Shown here piece after piece: positions 1-11,265 of a stretch of 64,000 bases of DNA. The stretch spans positions 2,119,225 through 2,183,224 of the forward strand of contig NW_004624742.1 of the NCBI RefSeq assembly GCF_000247695.1, given 5' to 3'. The notes beneath the pieces were generated by a model. It searched no databases. It saw only the letters and a list, made by a program, of their open reading frames with translations, and had not been told where the DNA came from. Position numbers and translations under genes: made by a program. How positions within the stretch are numbered: position 1 is the stretch's first letter; each line of letters opens with the position of its first letter. The stretch comes from Heterocephalus glaber. Its lineage: Eukaryota; Chordata; Mammalia; Rodentia; Bathyergidae.

Positions 1-548
1 CCCAAAAGCCCTTTCCTGTGGGCTGGGAGCAGCGGGAGGGATGGTGGCCGGGAAGCCCCTTCCTCTGGACCAGGAGGAGTGGGATGGCGGCTCAGAAGCC
101 CCTACCTCTGGGCCAGGAGTGGTGGGAGGGATGGTGGCCCGGAAGCCCCTTCCTCTGGGCCAGGAGCAGCAGGACAAAAGGTGCCCCAAAAGCCCTTTCC
201 TCTGGGCTGGGAGCAGTGGGAGGGATGGTGACCGGGAGGCCCCTTCCTCTGGTCCAGGAGCAGTGGGACAGCGGCTCAGAAGCCCCTACCTCTGGGCCGG
301 GAGCAGCGGGACTCAGTACCTTGATCTGGTGTTGTGGTGTCCTCTGCGTCTTTGTAGTGTGGAACCAGGTGACTGGGTGTCAGCAGTGGGGTGATTCGGT
401 GTCTTCCGCGTGACTCGGGACTTCGGTAGGGCTTGCACAGACCTGCCTGTCTGCAGCAGGCTGATTCTGCATGTTCTGAGCCACTTGGGACCTCGGTAGG
501 GCGTGGGCAGACCTGCCTGTCTGCAGCGGAGTGATTCGGCGTCTCAGG
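1..548 (-). mobile_element. L1 LINE 5' UTR (rest outside window)
   Basis: GC-rich sequence inside AT-rich flanks. Read on the minus strand it matches the L1 5' UTR at 10004-10497 nearly base for base. About 1-300 is an array of roughly 50-60 bp units, each with 'cccagagg' and 'ccaccatccctccc'. About 300-548 holds two roughly 75 bp units carrying 'cagacaggcaggtctg'. The element's 5' end is near 548 and its body leaves the window on the left. Open frames on both strands (for example 18-413 plus and 276-590 minus) come from the low-stop GC-rich repeats and are not called genes. The L1 assignment comes from the link to ORF1 in the second copy. Confidence 0.8.
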
Positions 549-2347
549 AGAGGTTTTAATTACTAAAAACTGGATGAATTTGCCTTTCAAAATGCTGTCT
601 AGACAAAACCGTTTGGCTGGAAAGAAAGTGTGCTAAGCTTGTGGCTTACAGGACCATTTCTTTTACAGTGCCAAGAAACCAGCTGATTCCAATCTCCAAT
701 CCCTAGACTACATACACAAGTAAGTTCAATGACAAAACAAGTTGTAAAAGGGAGGGAGCCAAATGTGTGCTATGCATGGTTACATAATGTTTTCTCAACC
801 TATATTTACAACTCTGTGTTCACTTAGACCAAGGGCAGTAGAGAAGCTGTGATTAGGGATAACAGCCTGCTTTTTTCCCAGAAATTTTACAAGCATACAT
901 GTATGTGCATATTGTTTCTTTTCCAAGCATTTATTAAGTACTATGTGCATGGTGATGCATGCAATGATGAATTAGGTCCTCGTTAATGATCACTTTCATG
1001 TTTTCTTAGGAGAGATGAGTCTCAAATGTGGCACAATTGCTTCAAATCAAATGACACAGGCGTTTGAGAAAGAAGAGCTCTTCAAAGGACATCTATCTGA
1101 TAAATGTGAAAAATAGCTATTACTCTACCTGTGATCAGGAAGTGAACCACCTCAAATTTCTTATCTTATATCTTATCTTATATCAAATTTTCTTATCTTA
1201 TAATCTAGGGTTTTTTCTTCAAGCAACTAATTATAAATAAAATTTACCTCTTCTCCAACTTTATTTTCTGTGTTTCCTAATGAAGTCAAGATCCCTTGCT
1301 AAATAAATAAGCCAAAATTGGAAAATAAGTAAAATCTACATATCTAATAATCACCTATAGGCATGAGCAGGAAATACATGAGAAGGGAAATCTAGAAGTA
1401 GTAACATATATGAAGGATGCAGTTTTTGGAAAATTCATTTCTAATGATATTCTATTGAATGTAACAAAATTGCAGTAAAATCCCTTATTGGTCCCATAAA
1501 AACAAAAATTTGGATACAATGCAATCAACTCCTTCTTTTTCTCTAACCCTTCTCTCATATCTGGCCCTAAAGTTCTTTCATAGAAGGGACAACATAGAGT
1601 GGAATGTGGAAGGGAAGTAGAAGCACTGTGGAATAAAAAATAACCTCTCTGTGGGAGATAGGGAGAAAGAGACTTGGTCCCTAGGTCAGCCTCCCCAGAT
1701 GAGGGAAATGAAATGGACTCAGATTAACCAAGAGATTCCTGGAATTGCAACTGCAGAGTTCCCAGATTCCTTGGGACACTGGTTCAATGGGAACAATGCT
1801 TGAGGCCCAGAGGACAATTCTCAGTAGATGGCACCGCCGTGCACTTGGGAGTGAGAAAGATTTGGATCGCTAGGCCAAACCCCAGGAACTCTGTGTCAGT
1901 TTAATAAACAGCACCCCCTTTTCATTAACCTCATAATATGGTTGACCTACAGCCCACAGGATTGAATCCCACTTACCAGTTTTTAGCAGGATTTTACCTG
2001 GTGAAATATTTTCTAGGTCATCACTTTTATCCAAAAACTAAATGTATGAAAAGGCCAGCTACAGTTTAGAGGAACGAAGAACAACTCAAACAGAAATGGA
2101 AATCTGCAATATTGTATGGAGGAAATTTGAAGGAAAGAAATGATCTTGAATGAGAAGTATAAAATAGGCATGTTGCATCAATATATTTTTATTCAGATGT
2201 TTAAACTGTACCTAAGCACTCCATACATTTCATTCCATAGGCTCAAAAGAATTCAGAAGCAAACACTACCTAAGACGATAGATTAAGAAAAACAGAATAA
2301 TGGACAAAATGTTAATTCAGTAAAACCAAGATCCCAGATGCCCAAGA

Positions 2348-2348
<1 letters not shown>
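549..2348. other. Unassigned AT-rich intergenic or intronic DNA
   Basis: No gene or young repeat recognised. A short TTATCTTATA-type tandem stretch lies at about 1158-1203. A possible L2/MIR trace (catttattaagtactatgtgc) lies near 928-950. The longest open frame (1355-1558, minus) looks random. Confidence 0.5.

Positions 2349-2380
<32 letters not shown>
2349..2380. repeat. (AC)n microsatellite
   Basis: Sixteen uninterrupted AC dinucleotides. Confidence 0.97.
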
Positions 2381-2381
<1 letters not shown>

Positions 2382-2625
2382 AACAACAATGGCTTGGTGC
2401 CATCGGCAAAGAAACAAAGCAACAACACAGAATAAATATGAAACGTGACTAGAATTCTTTAAAAAGTATTATTCCTGGTTAATTTTAAGAAAAACTCTTC
2501 TATCATCAATCAATGGAACATTAGAGATACAGAGGATTTGGCTCATGTGGAAGGGAGTTAAGGAAGTGATGAGTACTTTTGACATAGCTAATGAGGGAGA
2601 CATTTTTATAATAGAAAACATTCCT

Positions 2626-2782
2626 TTTTTTTTTTTTTTTTTTTTTTTGTAGTGCAGGCTGGCCTTGAACTCACTATGTAGCCCAGAACTCACTATGTAG
2701 CCCAGGCTGGCCTCAAACTCACAGCGATCCTCCTGCCTCAGCCTCCCAAGTGCTGGGATTACAGATGTATGCTACCTTGCTC
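2626..2782 (-). mobile_element. B1 SINE (7SL-derived)
   Basis: On the plus strand it starts with a long poly-T and ends '...cctcccaagtgctgggattacag', the reverse complement of the B1 5' region with its pol III box. An 'actcactatgtagccca' segment is present twice, as expected for the internal duplication of rodent B1. The flanks 'agaaaacattcct' and 'agaaaaaattctt' may be a degraded TSD. Confidence 0.9.
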
Positions 2783-2925
2783 AGAAGAAAAAATTCTTAT
2801 TTGAGTTTGACATGGGCGTTTTGAACAACTAAAACACTTGTACCTCTCCACTAGTTTCTATGGTCCTTGTGATTATGTCACTCAGTAAACACCACTGCAA
2901 TGTCTGCAGCCACCCTTTCTTTTTG

Positions 2926-3190
2926 TTGTTTTTTTTCTTTTCTTTTTCTTTTACTGGTACACTTTAGATATACATTATGATCACATTCATCACAGGGAAT
3001 TTGTACCTGTACATGATATATCTTGCTTCTTCTTTTATTCCCCATTCCCTTCCCCTCCCTTCAAACCCCCCTCCCCTTTTTATCTGCAAAAGCTTTGTTT
3101 CCATTTTTTCCTTCCATTCTTTTTTTTCTTGCCCTTTTTTTCCTTTCCCCCTCCCCACCCTTTCTGCACCATCTGGGATCCTGCCGTTCT
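2926..3190 (-). mobile_element. Lineage-specific L1 3' end, minus strand
   Basis: The plus strand is pyrimidine-rich (many cccctccc and ttttcctt runs). Read in reverse it has the polypurine tract, then 'tacaggtaca', then 'taccagtaaaag' and an A-rich tail, the same order as the copies at 6235, 38573 and 48112. Overlapping open frames on both strands (2964-3346) are low-complexity artefacts. Confidence 0.7.
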
Positions 3191-3653
3191 GAGGAAGGGG
3201 AGTTAATTGGCTATATCTGCACAGTCATGAGATTTATAGGTTTGATTATCCAAAATAGATGCTTTTACCCTGATATATATGGAGTTTCCACTGTTGTATT
3301 AATAATAATAAAAGCATGCCAAATGAATGAAAAAGCATCATTATAAAAGGGATTTGTGTGTGCAGTGAAAGTGTATAGGTGCCTTGTGGCTTCCACAATG
3401 AAGATGTAACTATTTTCATATACAAGTCATTAGCTCAAGATGTTCTTTATTGTACCATAACTTTGCTCCTATAGCAACACGGTTGTAGCAGAAAAATAAT
3501 TATGGCTGGGTGTTACATGCCAGATGTTTTCAAAGTAAAGGTGACAGTTTAATTCTAAACTAGTTTAAATGGTAGCTAGAGCACTTCAGAAAAATACAAA
3601 TAAAGGAGTTGTAGAAAGGTTAAAAGCACTTTTTAGATATCTTTTTTCTAGAT
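3191..3653. other. Unassigned
   Basis: AT-rich sequence with no recognisable gene or repeat. Confidence 0.45.
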
Positions 3654-3944
3654 CAGCACTGTCCAAAAGAAATATACACAGGCTCACACATAATTTTAAA
3701 TTTTCTGGTAGCCATATACAGTGGCTGAATTTTATGGATATATTTTAACCCAGTGTTTCCAAAATACTATTTCAGTGTGAAGCTAATATAAAATGTATTA
3801 ATAATAAATTTTACATTCTTTCTTCCCATTAAGTTTTCTAAATCTGGTATGCATTTTACATTTGCAGAACATCTCAGTGCAGACAAGCTGAATTTCAAGT
3901 GCTTAATTGCCATAAAGCTTGTGGCTACTGTAATGAACAGCATC
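3654..3944. mobile_element. Ancient hAT-type DNA transposon (MER family)
   Basis: Begins 'cagcactgtccaaaagaaat' and ends 'gtggctactgtaatgaacagcat', matching the diverged termini (cagtgctgtccaatagaaat / ggacagcactg) of a known non-autonomous mammalian hAT family. The interior phrases 'taattttaaattttctggtagcc' and 'aatttcaagtgcttaattgcca' also fit. Flanking 'tttctaga' and 'attccaga' may be remnants of an 8 bp TSD. The exact subfamily is not certain. Confidence 0.75.
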
Positions 3945-5500
3945 ATTCCAGACTTTTCCCTAGGTTACATTTAGTACTATAGGTAATCCCTTCTAGGCAG
4001 TTTATAAAAATATTCAGAGATAACTCTGGGAAGGCTCTCCACCAGTCATTAATCACGAAAACATCTGTATGTGTACTCTTTACAGAGGGCGGCTGAGTAC
4101 TTTGATTCATTCAAGATGATCGCACTTCTAAGCTCAACCCGAGAAATATTTTTTTAAACTTTTTAAAAATACTGGACTCCAACAAGTGTGCCTCAGTTAC
4201 TTTATCTGCCTACAGGAAAGAAAGGCAACCAGGAATCAGAGGTTGCCTATCTCAAAGTGGCACATTCCATTGTGGGATGCAGGTAGGGGGCTGACACACA
4301 GGTATAGTGAAAATTAAAGGAAATGATACATGAAAATCACTAGGCCCTGTGAATATTGGCCTAGCATGGAATTACCCATGGAGAGAAAGTTCTGTCCCTG
4401 CCCTCAGCTCTCTAACTGAATCAGAGTTAACAGCAAGAAAGTACCAGAAGAACCCAAAGAGAACCTAAAGAGTGGAAGCCCAATGTAAGACATAGTATGG
4501 TTCTCAGTGTGCATTTGTCACCCAGCCAACCCCCAGTCCACTCACCTGACCCTCCCTCCCTGGAACTTTGGCATGTGGAAGAGATTAAGTGTAGCTTGTG
4601 TAGGCTTCAAAGCACTATGGGCCATAATAATCAAACCACAAAAGATCAATGTGCAACATGAGATAGAAAGAAGGGGAAGCCAGAAAGAGCAAGAGCAGTT
4701 CTTATCTCTTCTTTTAGCTGGGAAATGGTACTGAGTTCACAACTGCAGGATTGTTTTTCATTTTACTTTACCTGACAGTCGCCTCTTCCTTTGTCTACTC
4801 AGCAGCTGTCAGACATGAGGGCAGCACCCAGCACTGGGGGATATGGCCCAGCCCACTTGCTGGAAGACCCTGGATGGTGATATTATGGAGAGAAAAGGGA
4901 GCATTTCCTGGAGCACATGGTGTATCAGCTGAGCTAATAATAAAAGACAATGAAAATGAGTTAGGTAAGCTTGGAAATAGGACTATAAACAGGCTCATGC
5001 TTGGTTCTATTACAATGACATTTCTTCCTGCTGCTTGTCTCTGGGGTTAGCTCACAATCAAGGATTATTCTGTTTTCCATAAGGGGACAAAGATGGTAGA
5101 AGAACTCTGCCAGTTCCGCTTAGAAACATGGCAGGTCAGAAATCATCAGTAATCACTGAGAACATAAACACCCTAAGACAGAAGCTCTGTCTGTTTAGTT
5201 ACACAGAACCTGGGCTAGGACCTTAAGAGATACATGAAAGACACTTGATGGCAAATGTTTAATAAATCTTATGAGGGGGAAAAGGAAGATCAGTAACTGC
5301 CACTTTGGAAAATCAAGACTAGCCAGCAATATAATGTCTCCAGAGACAAGACAGAAGGCCAATAAAATCCTATCAAGGACAAGTATGAGAACAGATGGGA
5401 AAGTAGTTTATTAGGTGCTGCAGAAAGATGCTGGAGAACAAAAGAAATTTTTGAGCAACCTTTCTCTAGTCTTTAAACATAAGTGAAATGAACTAATCTG
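3945..5500. other. Unassigned
   Basis: No gene recognised. Small open frames at 4507-4734 and 4751-5050 lack recognisable domains and splice context. Confidence 0.45.
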
Positions 5501-5509
5501 TTGAATCTT

Positions 5510-5950
5510 TTCCACATTTATCTCTATTGATTTATCACTTCTGTTTAGAGTTTACTCCAGAAGCTAATCACTTTCCTTTCAGGAGTCTAATCCTAGATTC
5601 AGACTAGAGGTCATTTTAGCTGCTATTAATCATGCCATCTTCTGATAAGCTAAACAATTTCTCTTCATCTTTGATGTTTATGCAGTTCAAATATTTATAT
5701 AGATTATCACATCTCCCATTAGTTGTTGTTCAGCCAGGCTTTAAGAATTAGGCACTTTTAGATCCTTTAAACGTAGTAAATGCCTCTAATCAATCCTTCT
5801 ATTACTCTAACCATTTCTGATGCTCTTCTACAGAGTGTCTCCAGAGCCTTTGTACATTACACCACTGAGAAGCTTGGAACTCAACTTGTCCAAAAAGAGC
5901 CCTACAAAAGTCATATCATAATATATTTATCTTGGGTCACCTGCATCAAA
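5510..5950. mobile_element. Probable CR1/L3-like ancient LINE fragment
   Basis: The order 'atcacatctccc', 'ccaggctttaag', 'tctaaccatttctgatgctcttct' and 'tctccagagcctttg' resembles the 3' portion of amniote CR1/L3 LINEs (shared phrases include 'tcacatctccc', 'ccaggct' and 'gctctcct'). Divergence is high and the call rests on pattern memory. Such a readable copy could be under constraint. Confidence 0.45.
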
Positions 5951-6234
5951 ACATCTCAAGGATGATTGTTTATAATTAGGTTCTTGGATCATGCAACAAA
6001 ACCTAATGAATCAAAGTCAATGGCCTTCAAAATGTTAAATTAACAAGACAATCCCATTATTTGTAACTACACTAAAGCTAGATGGCCACCTACAGAAAGT
6101 CATCATTGAGAAATCCTAAATAGGAAATTTGAATTCCTTTTCTACATAGGTGCCTAGGCAAAAACAAAATTTTTAAATCCTATACATTGTTATTTATGAC
6201 TATTCTACAAATGAAATCAGCATGAAGAAAATAA

Positions 6235-6620
6235 ATAGAACACACATGTGTAAATATCGAATAGTTTCACTAGTGTGAGAAACTGATAGTGTAAACAAGG
6301 GTTAAAATGATTAAAATGAATCATTGATAATTTGAAATAGGAAAAAAGGTCCAAAGACGAAGGAGTGAAGGGAGGGGAAGGGGAAAGGAAAAGAGGGAAA
6401 GGCAAAACTATGAGAAAAGAAACAAAAAATGGAAATGAAATCTATGTAAATAGGGAAGGGCGGAGGGGGTGAAGGGTGCACAGGTAATGGGGAAAAAAAT
6501 GAGAACCAAGATACATCATGTACAGGTACACACACCCAATGATAAATGTAAATGAACTGTATACCTAAAATGTGCCAATAAAATGTACCAATAAAATTAA
6601 TTTTAAAGAAAAAAGAAAGA
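6235..6620 (+). mobile_element. Lineage-specific L1 3' end (5'-truncated)
   Basis: Starts near 'acacatgtgtaaatatcgaa', continues through 'gtgtgagaaactga', a polypurine tract (about 6350-6480), 'aagatacatcatgtacaggta' and 'atgtaccaataaaa', and ends in an A-rich tail. It is flanked by 'aagaaaataa' at 6225-6234 and 6621-6630, a short direct repeat consistent with target-primed insertion. A polypurine tract in the 3' UTR is a general feature of mammalian L1. Confidence 0.75.
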
Positions 6621-6630
6621 AAGAAAATAA

Positions 6631-7115
6631 CTAGGGTCTCAGACACACAATAGGAGACAAACAGTACTGAGTTTGCGAATTGTAATATTTTGCCCTACTG
6701 CACCATTCTCAGGCACCCTTATTTATTTCAAATTCATAGAATTGAATTAATCATACCCTGGTTTATGGTACACTTTCATCATGGTTCTATCCATGGCTGT
6801 TACTTTTTATTTACTTATTTTCTTGCTTGTTTAAATATAATAAACAGTGATGATCCCACTATATAACATAGAAATTAACATAGAAACACAGCAATTTACT
6901 TCCTTCTGTGTGATGCTTTGCCACCTGTTCTCCAACCTAACTCCTCCTACCATGGAATCTACAAATGCAAATTCTGGGCTGACAGGAGACCTGTTGGGAT
7001 ATTTTAAGGGAAAGTTCTCTCTTTCCACTGAAAAGAAACATTTTGAAAAACACAGTAGTATGTAAATGTGGGATAAAACAGAGGGAAATGATGATGAAAA
7101 CCACTGGCTAAAACA
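6631..7115. other. Unassigned
   Basis: No repeat or gene recognised. Confidence 0.4.
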
Positions 7116-7385
7116 CTTTTTTTCAACAACTGTGCATTAAGTGCCTACTATGTGCCAAATATGAGGCTAATCTCTGGATACAAAGATGGTGCCTGCCCCC
7201 AAAGAACTCAGTCTACTAAAGAGACAGACAAAGGAATTCAATCAATTACCATCACAACAGTGAGAGAAATATGTACAAAAGAGAAGTGAGACCAAAAGAA
7301 TGGGGAACAGTTCCACCAGGAAAAAGAGAAATACCAGGAAAATATTTCACTTACATGGTAACTCTAGAACTGGGTCTTGAGAGAT
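7116..7385 (-). mobile_element. L2 LINE 3' fragment, minus strand
   Basis: The series 'gtgcctactatgtgccaaat', 'tggatacaaagatggtgcctgcccccaaagaactcagtctact' and 'gagacagacaaagg' is the reverse-complement signature of the L2 3' end (final part of the 3' UTR). Confidence 0.7.
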
Positions 7386-7732
7386 GACTTTGAAAGAACT
7401 CCTAAATAGAACAAAATGTTGAGCCTCCAAAATAGAACTAAAAAAAGAAATAGTGCTTTTAGATTCGAATTCTACTCAAGATTCACAGTGTCCAGAATTT
7501 ACTATCATTTGTGCACAGCTCAGCAATTCAAGATATATCCAAATCACTTGACCTCTTTGGTTTGTATTTTAAGAGGATGGATAGTCTATGGTGATGTGCC
7601 TTCTAATACTTTCATTTTTTGCACCCATTCATTTTCTTCAAATCTTCAAGCTCTTATTGTGACATTCTCCTCAAACCCTTCTTTACCAAAAAAAATCCTG
7701 TCTTCCACAGTAGGTATGAGCACTTACAAATG
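7386..7732. other. Unassigned
   Basis: The 7416-7793 open frame (125 codons) runs from unassigned DNA into an LTR and is not considered a gene. Confidence 0.4.
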
Positions 7733-7925
7733 GCACCTTCTAGCTGCACTCATGCAGCAGAAGGGTAAACAAGCTCTTTTTGAACTCTTATAAAAGCTCT
7801 AATCTCATTTATGAAGGTGGAGCCCTCATGATCTACTTGTCTCCCAAAGGCCACACCTCTTAATACCATTACAATATTTCTAGTAAATTAACTTTTGAAA
7901 GAAACAAACATCCAAAACTTAGCAC
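7733..7925 (-). mobile_element. MaLR provirus 3' LTR, truncated (minus)
   Basis: Contains 'gtggagccctcatgatctac', 'cccaaaggccacacctcttaataccatta' and 'aacatccaaaacttagca', the reverse complement of the 5' half of an MST/MLT1-type LTR. The 3' half is missing. It lies at the left edge of internal sequence of the same orientation (7926 onward), so it is read as the 3' LTR of one minus-strand provirus. Confidence 0.7.
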
Positions 7926-8199
7926 CCCACCCCCTTACCTCCTAGTTTGTGTCCTCACATAAAAATTTTTTCCATTCCATCTCAATAGCTCCAAAAGTCC
8001 TAACCTGTGCTAGCATGCACTTAAAAATCCAAAACCCTAGAGACTCATCTAAATACCTTCTAAATCAGATATGGGTGAGACTCAGAGTACAATTCATCCC
8101 GAGACAAAGCCTTCTGCCAGCTATGAAATCAAATATGTTATGTACTTCTGAAATACAATGGTGGGGCAGACCATAGCAGACACCTCTGCCCTATATTAG

Positions 8200-8600
8200 C
8201 AGGCTATAGTGGCCCAAGCCTCTCGCCCCTACGTAATTTGGCGGTGTTACATTAGAAGTAGTCCAATCAGCTAAGTTCACTTACAGCCAAGGTCAACTCA
8301 GCTCCAGTTAAATTCCTCAACAAAGATATGCTTGTCCCATCATTCTACAGTCCTGCCTGCTTGATGCTTGTTATCAGCAGGTGTCCCAAGGCCTGTCCAG
8401 TTTCCCCTCTTCCCATGCTTTCACTGGATGTCCGGGGAGTCCTTCATCTTTGCTGCCCAGAGCAGCTTAGATCAGCCCAAGATTCAGTTTCTCTCAAATC
8501 TCTGTCTCTGTCTTTATTTCCCACTTTCTTATCTCTCCGACATCGTGCTGACTCACAGGAGATCAAGACCCATGGCCTGGGTTTTTGGTAACATCTCTTA
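8200..8600 (+). mobile_element. Probable ERV LTR inserted in the MaLR internal region
   Basis: Interrupts sequence that is contiguous in MaLR internal consensus ('aatacaatggtgg' before, 'cattccaaaaggg' after). Its 3' half resembles an R-U5 region: 'ttcagtttctctcaaatctctgtctctgtctttatttccc' followed by 'ctgactcacaggagatcaag' and an end near '...ggtaaca'. Precise ends and TSD are unclear. The open frames inside it (8328-8591, 8368-8601) are not genes. Confidence 0.5.
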
Positions 8601-9383
8601 ACATCCCCATTTCAATTCCATATAACAGACAAAAAGTAGACATTCACATTCCAAAAGGGAATAACAGAAAGAAGACAGAGATAACGGGTCTTGAGTAAAT
8701 CCTAAATCCAACAAAGCAAACAACACTAAATCTTATGTCTGGAGAATAATCTTTGACTCCTTGTTTCATCTTCTAGGCACAAAGGAGTGGATATGTACTT
8801 CCCAAAGCTCTGGGAAGTCCCTTTCCCATGGCTTTTCTGGGTACAGCCCACACAGAAACTCATATAATTCTTCCAGGCTAGAGCAGACTGGTGGCTACGC
8901 TGTTCTGGGTTCTCGAGGTCAGTCCTCCCACAGCTCATTAGAGAATGCCCAAGTGGAGGCTCTGGTGGTCCTGCCCCTGAGGCAGTTCTCTGCCTGGTCC
9001 AAAGGCTCCTGGGAGATCCTTTGCAATCTAGATCAAGGCAGCCATGTTCTACAGCTGTGCACTCTGAGCACCACTAGAAATGGTGCCATGTGGATGCCGT
9101 CAAAGTTTTTCACCAGTGCCCTCTAAACAGCAGCCATTGCAGCACCTGGGACTGGTGAGCTGAACGTGTAGTATCCAAGGAGAACTGAGCCTGAATGTTT
9201 GGAGGGGAGAGGCAGTGTGGGGTTTGGCAGTAAGATCCCAGGTCCCATGGGCTGGTCCTTTGAATCATTCTGCCCTCAAGGCCTGTGAGGGGAATAGCAA
9301 CTTCTCTTTCATTGCTTTGATTAACAGCACAGGGCCGTTCATGTCCATCTCTTTACCCACACCCTCTGTGTTCTTGGAACCCA

Positions 9384-9712
9384 CTATGGTTTGAATGTGT
9401 GTCCCCTCCAAAATTCACATTAAAACATAATCCTCACTGTGGTAGTATAAACAGATAGGGCATTTAGAGAGTGATAAAATCATGTGGGACAGATTAGTGC
9501 CTTAGAAAAGGGCTGGAGAGAACTAGCATAGGTGCTGTTTTGTTCTTCTCTCTTCTACTATATGAAGACATCTAGACAGCACTATCTATTGAGAACAAGC
9601 CTTCATCAAACACTGAAACTGCTGATTACTTGATCCCAGACTTCTCAGCCTTCAGAACTTCTATTTATAATTTACCAAGTCTCCGTTATACATTTTCTTA
9701 CACCAGCATATT
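9384..9712 (+). mobile_element. MaLR LTR (MST/MLT1-like), plus strand
   Basis: Starts 'actatggtttgaatgtgtgtcccctccaaaattcac', the characteristic 5' end of an MST/MLT1 LTR, and ends in the '...ttctatttataatttaccaagtctc' region that precedes the 3' end. Its orientation is opposite to the surrounding provirus, so it is a separate later insertion. Confidence 0.8.
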
Positions 9713-10003
9713 TATGTTTTCTCATTTGATACAATATAGACAGGTTGAAAAGCCTGAGAGTTTTCCAGGTCTTTAATTCTGCATCACTTTTGATTATAAA
9801 TTCTATTTTTAATTCATTTCTCTAGTACCACGTTGTACTATAAACAGTCAAGAAGCTGTACTGCACACTCCATCCTTTGCATAGATATTTATTTCACCAA
9901 ATATCTTATTCTATTGTTCAGAAGTTCTGCCTTCCACAAACCAATACGATTCACATAATGCAGTCATGTTCTATGCCACTTTGTAATAAAGTCTATCATG
10001 GAG

Positions 10004-10497
10004 TCCCACAGAACATACCCAATCAGCCTGCTGCCGACCCGCAGGTCTGTGCATGCCCTACCCAGGTCCTGAGTCACGTGGAAGACGCCGAATCACCACG
10101 CTGCAGACAGGCAGCCACCTGGTTCCACACTACAAAGACACAGAGGACACCACAACACCAGACCAAGGTACTGAGTCCCGCTGCTCCCGACCCAGAGGAA
10201 AGGGCTTTTGGGGCACCTTTTGTCCTGCTGCTCCTGGCCCAGAGGAAGGGGCTTCCTTCCGGGCCACCATCCCTCCCACCACTCCTGGCCCAGAGGTAGG
10301 GGCTTCTGAGCCGCCATCCCACTCCTCCTGGTCCAGAGGAAGGGGCTTCCCGGCCACCATCCCTCCCGCTGCTCCCAGCCCACAGGAAAGGGCTTTTGGG
10401 TCACCATCCCTACCACTGCTCCTGGCCCCTGTCCCAACTCTCCCAGCTCAGAGGAGGTAATCCGTGCAGGCGCTAACAACCCCCCGCCCCAGTTGAA
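10004..10497 (+). mobile_element. L1 5' UTR with GC-rich tandem monomers
   Basis: Same sequence as 1-548, in the opposite orientation. It begins near 'cagaacatacccaatcagcctgctg', continues to 'ggttccacactacaaagaca', then has an array (about 10195-10440) of roughly 50-60 bp units containing 'cccagagg(a/t)aggggctt' and 'ccaccatccctccc'. It ends about 40 bp before the ORF1 ATG at 10498. Position and monomeric layout suggest the sense promoter. The family is specific to this genome as far as I can tell. Confidence 0.85.
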
Positions 10498-11265
10498 ATG
10501 AGAAAACAAGTAAATAAGTCTCAAAACCAGACTTTCAGATCACCTACAGCAACCCCAAAGGGAAATGAGATGGAACACTCTGATACTCAACCAGCTGGAC
10601 CCACTGAACTGGCAACAAAAGGGGATGTGGAAAAAAAGAAATCAGAAATAATTTCTCAGATAACAGGAGAAATTGTGCCCCTAGTGCAAGACATGATTAA
10701 TAAATCTAGAGAGGAGCTCAGGAACATGATGGAATCCCAACATAAGAAACAAATGGAATCCATTTGGAACAGATGCAAATAGATTTCCAGGACATGAAAA
10801 ACTCCATTGAAAGTCTACACAGCAGAATGAGCCAATGTGAGGACAGAATTTCAGATATAGAAGAGAAGATTGCAATTAGTGACCAGGAAAAGAAAAAGTG
10901 CTTCAAAATTATAAGGGAACATGAGAAATCAATCCAGCAGCTGCTAGATGATGCAAAGAAGAATTACGTAAGACTGATTGGGCTCAACGAAGAAACAGGA
11001 GAGAGTAGAGATGACATAAAAATCTCTTCACAGAAATAATGGCAGAAAACTTCCCAAGCAGGAGAAAAGAGCTTGACATACAGATAAGTGAGGCATATAG
11101 GACTCCAAATAGCCTTGATCAAAAAAAATCTACACATTGGGGCTGAGGATTTAGCTCAGTGGTGTTGCCACCTGCTGTGCAAGCGCAAGGACCTGAGTTC
11201 AATCCCTGGTACCAAAAAAAAAAAAAAATCTACACATAGGCATATAATTGTTAAGATTCAAGATG
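10498..11265 (+). pseudogene. L1 ORF1 (RNA-binding protein) pseudogene, 3'-truncated
   Basis: The ATG at 10498 opens a lysine/glutamate-rich frame. It is frameshifted near 10740-10780 and continues from 10764 in another frame with the L1 ORF1 coiled-coil hallmark 'CEDRISDIEEKI', then 'YVRLIGLNEETGES', the start of the RNA-recognition-type domain. A second frame change near 11020 leads to the usual region around 'MAENFP'. An ID SINE splits the reading at 11138-11221, after which 'RHIIVKIQD' is still readable. The match then stops near 11265, well before the normal ORF1 end. ORF2 and the 3' UTR are absent. The protein normally coats L1 RNA as a trimer, but this copy cannot make it. Confidence 0.85.
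11138..11221 (+). mobile_element. ID-like tRNA SINE inside L1 ORF1
   Basis: A box 'gatttagctcagtgg' and B box 'gagttcaatcc', then 'ctggtaccaaaa' and poly-A. A perfect 16 bp TSD (aaaaaaatctacacat) lies at 11122-11137 and 11222-11237, proving insertion into the L1. Confidence 0.97.

Noticed and set aside
18..590. Open frames of 104-131 codons on both strands
   Set aside because: They lie in the GC-rich L1 5' UTR array. Several overlapping frames are open at once, as expected from low stop density rather than coding selection.
2977..3346. Overlapping frames rich in Phe, Pro and Ser
   Set aside because: Translation of the pyrimidine-rich reverse complement of the L1 3' polypurine tract.
8328..9126. 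Frames of 87-121 codons as exons
   Set aside because: They fall in an ERV LTR-like block and in the non-coding MaLR internal region.
11138..11221. tRNA gene call for ID copies
   Set aside because: They have A and B boxes but no complete cloverleaf, plus poly-A tails and target site duplications, so they are SINEs.
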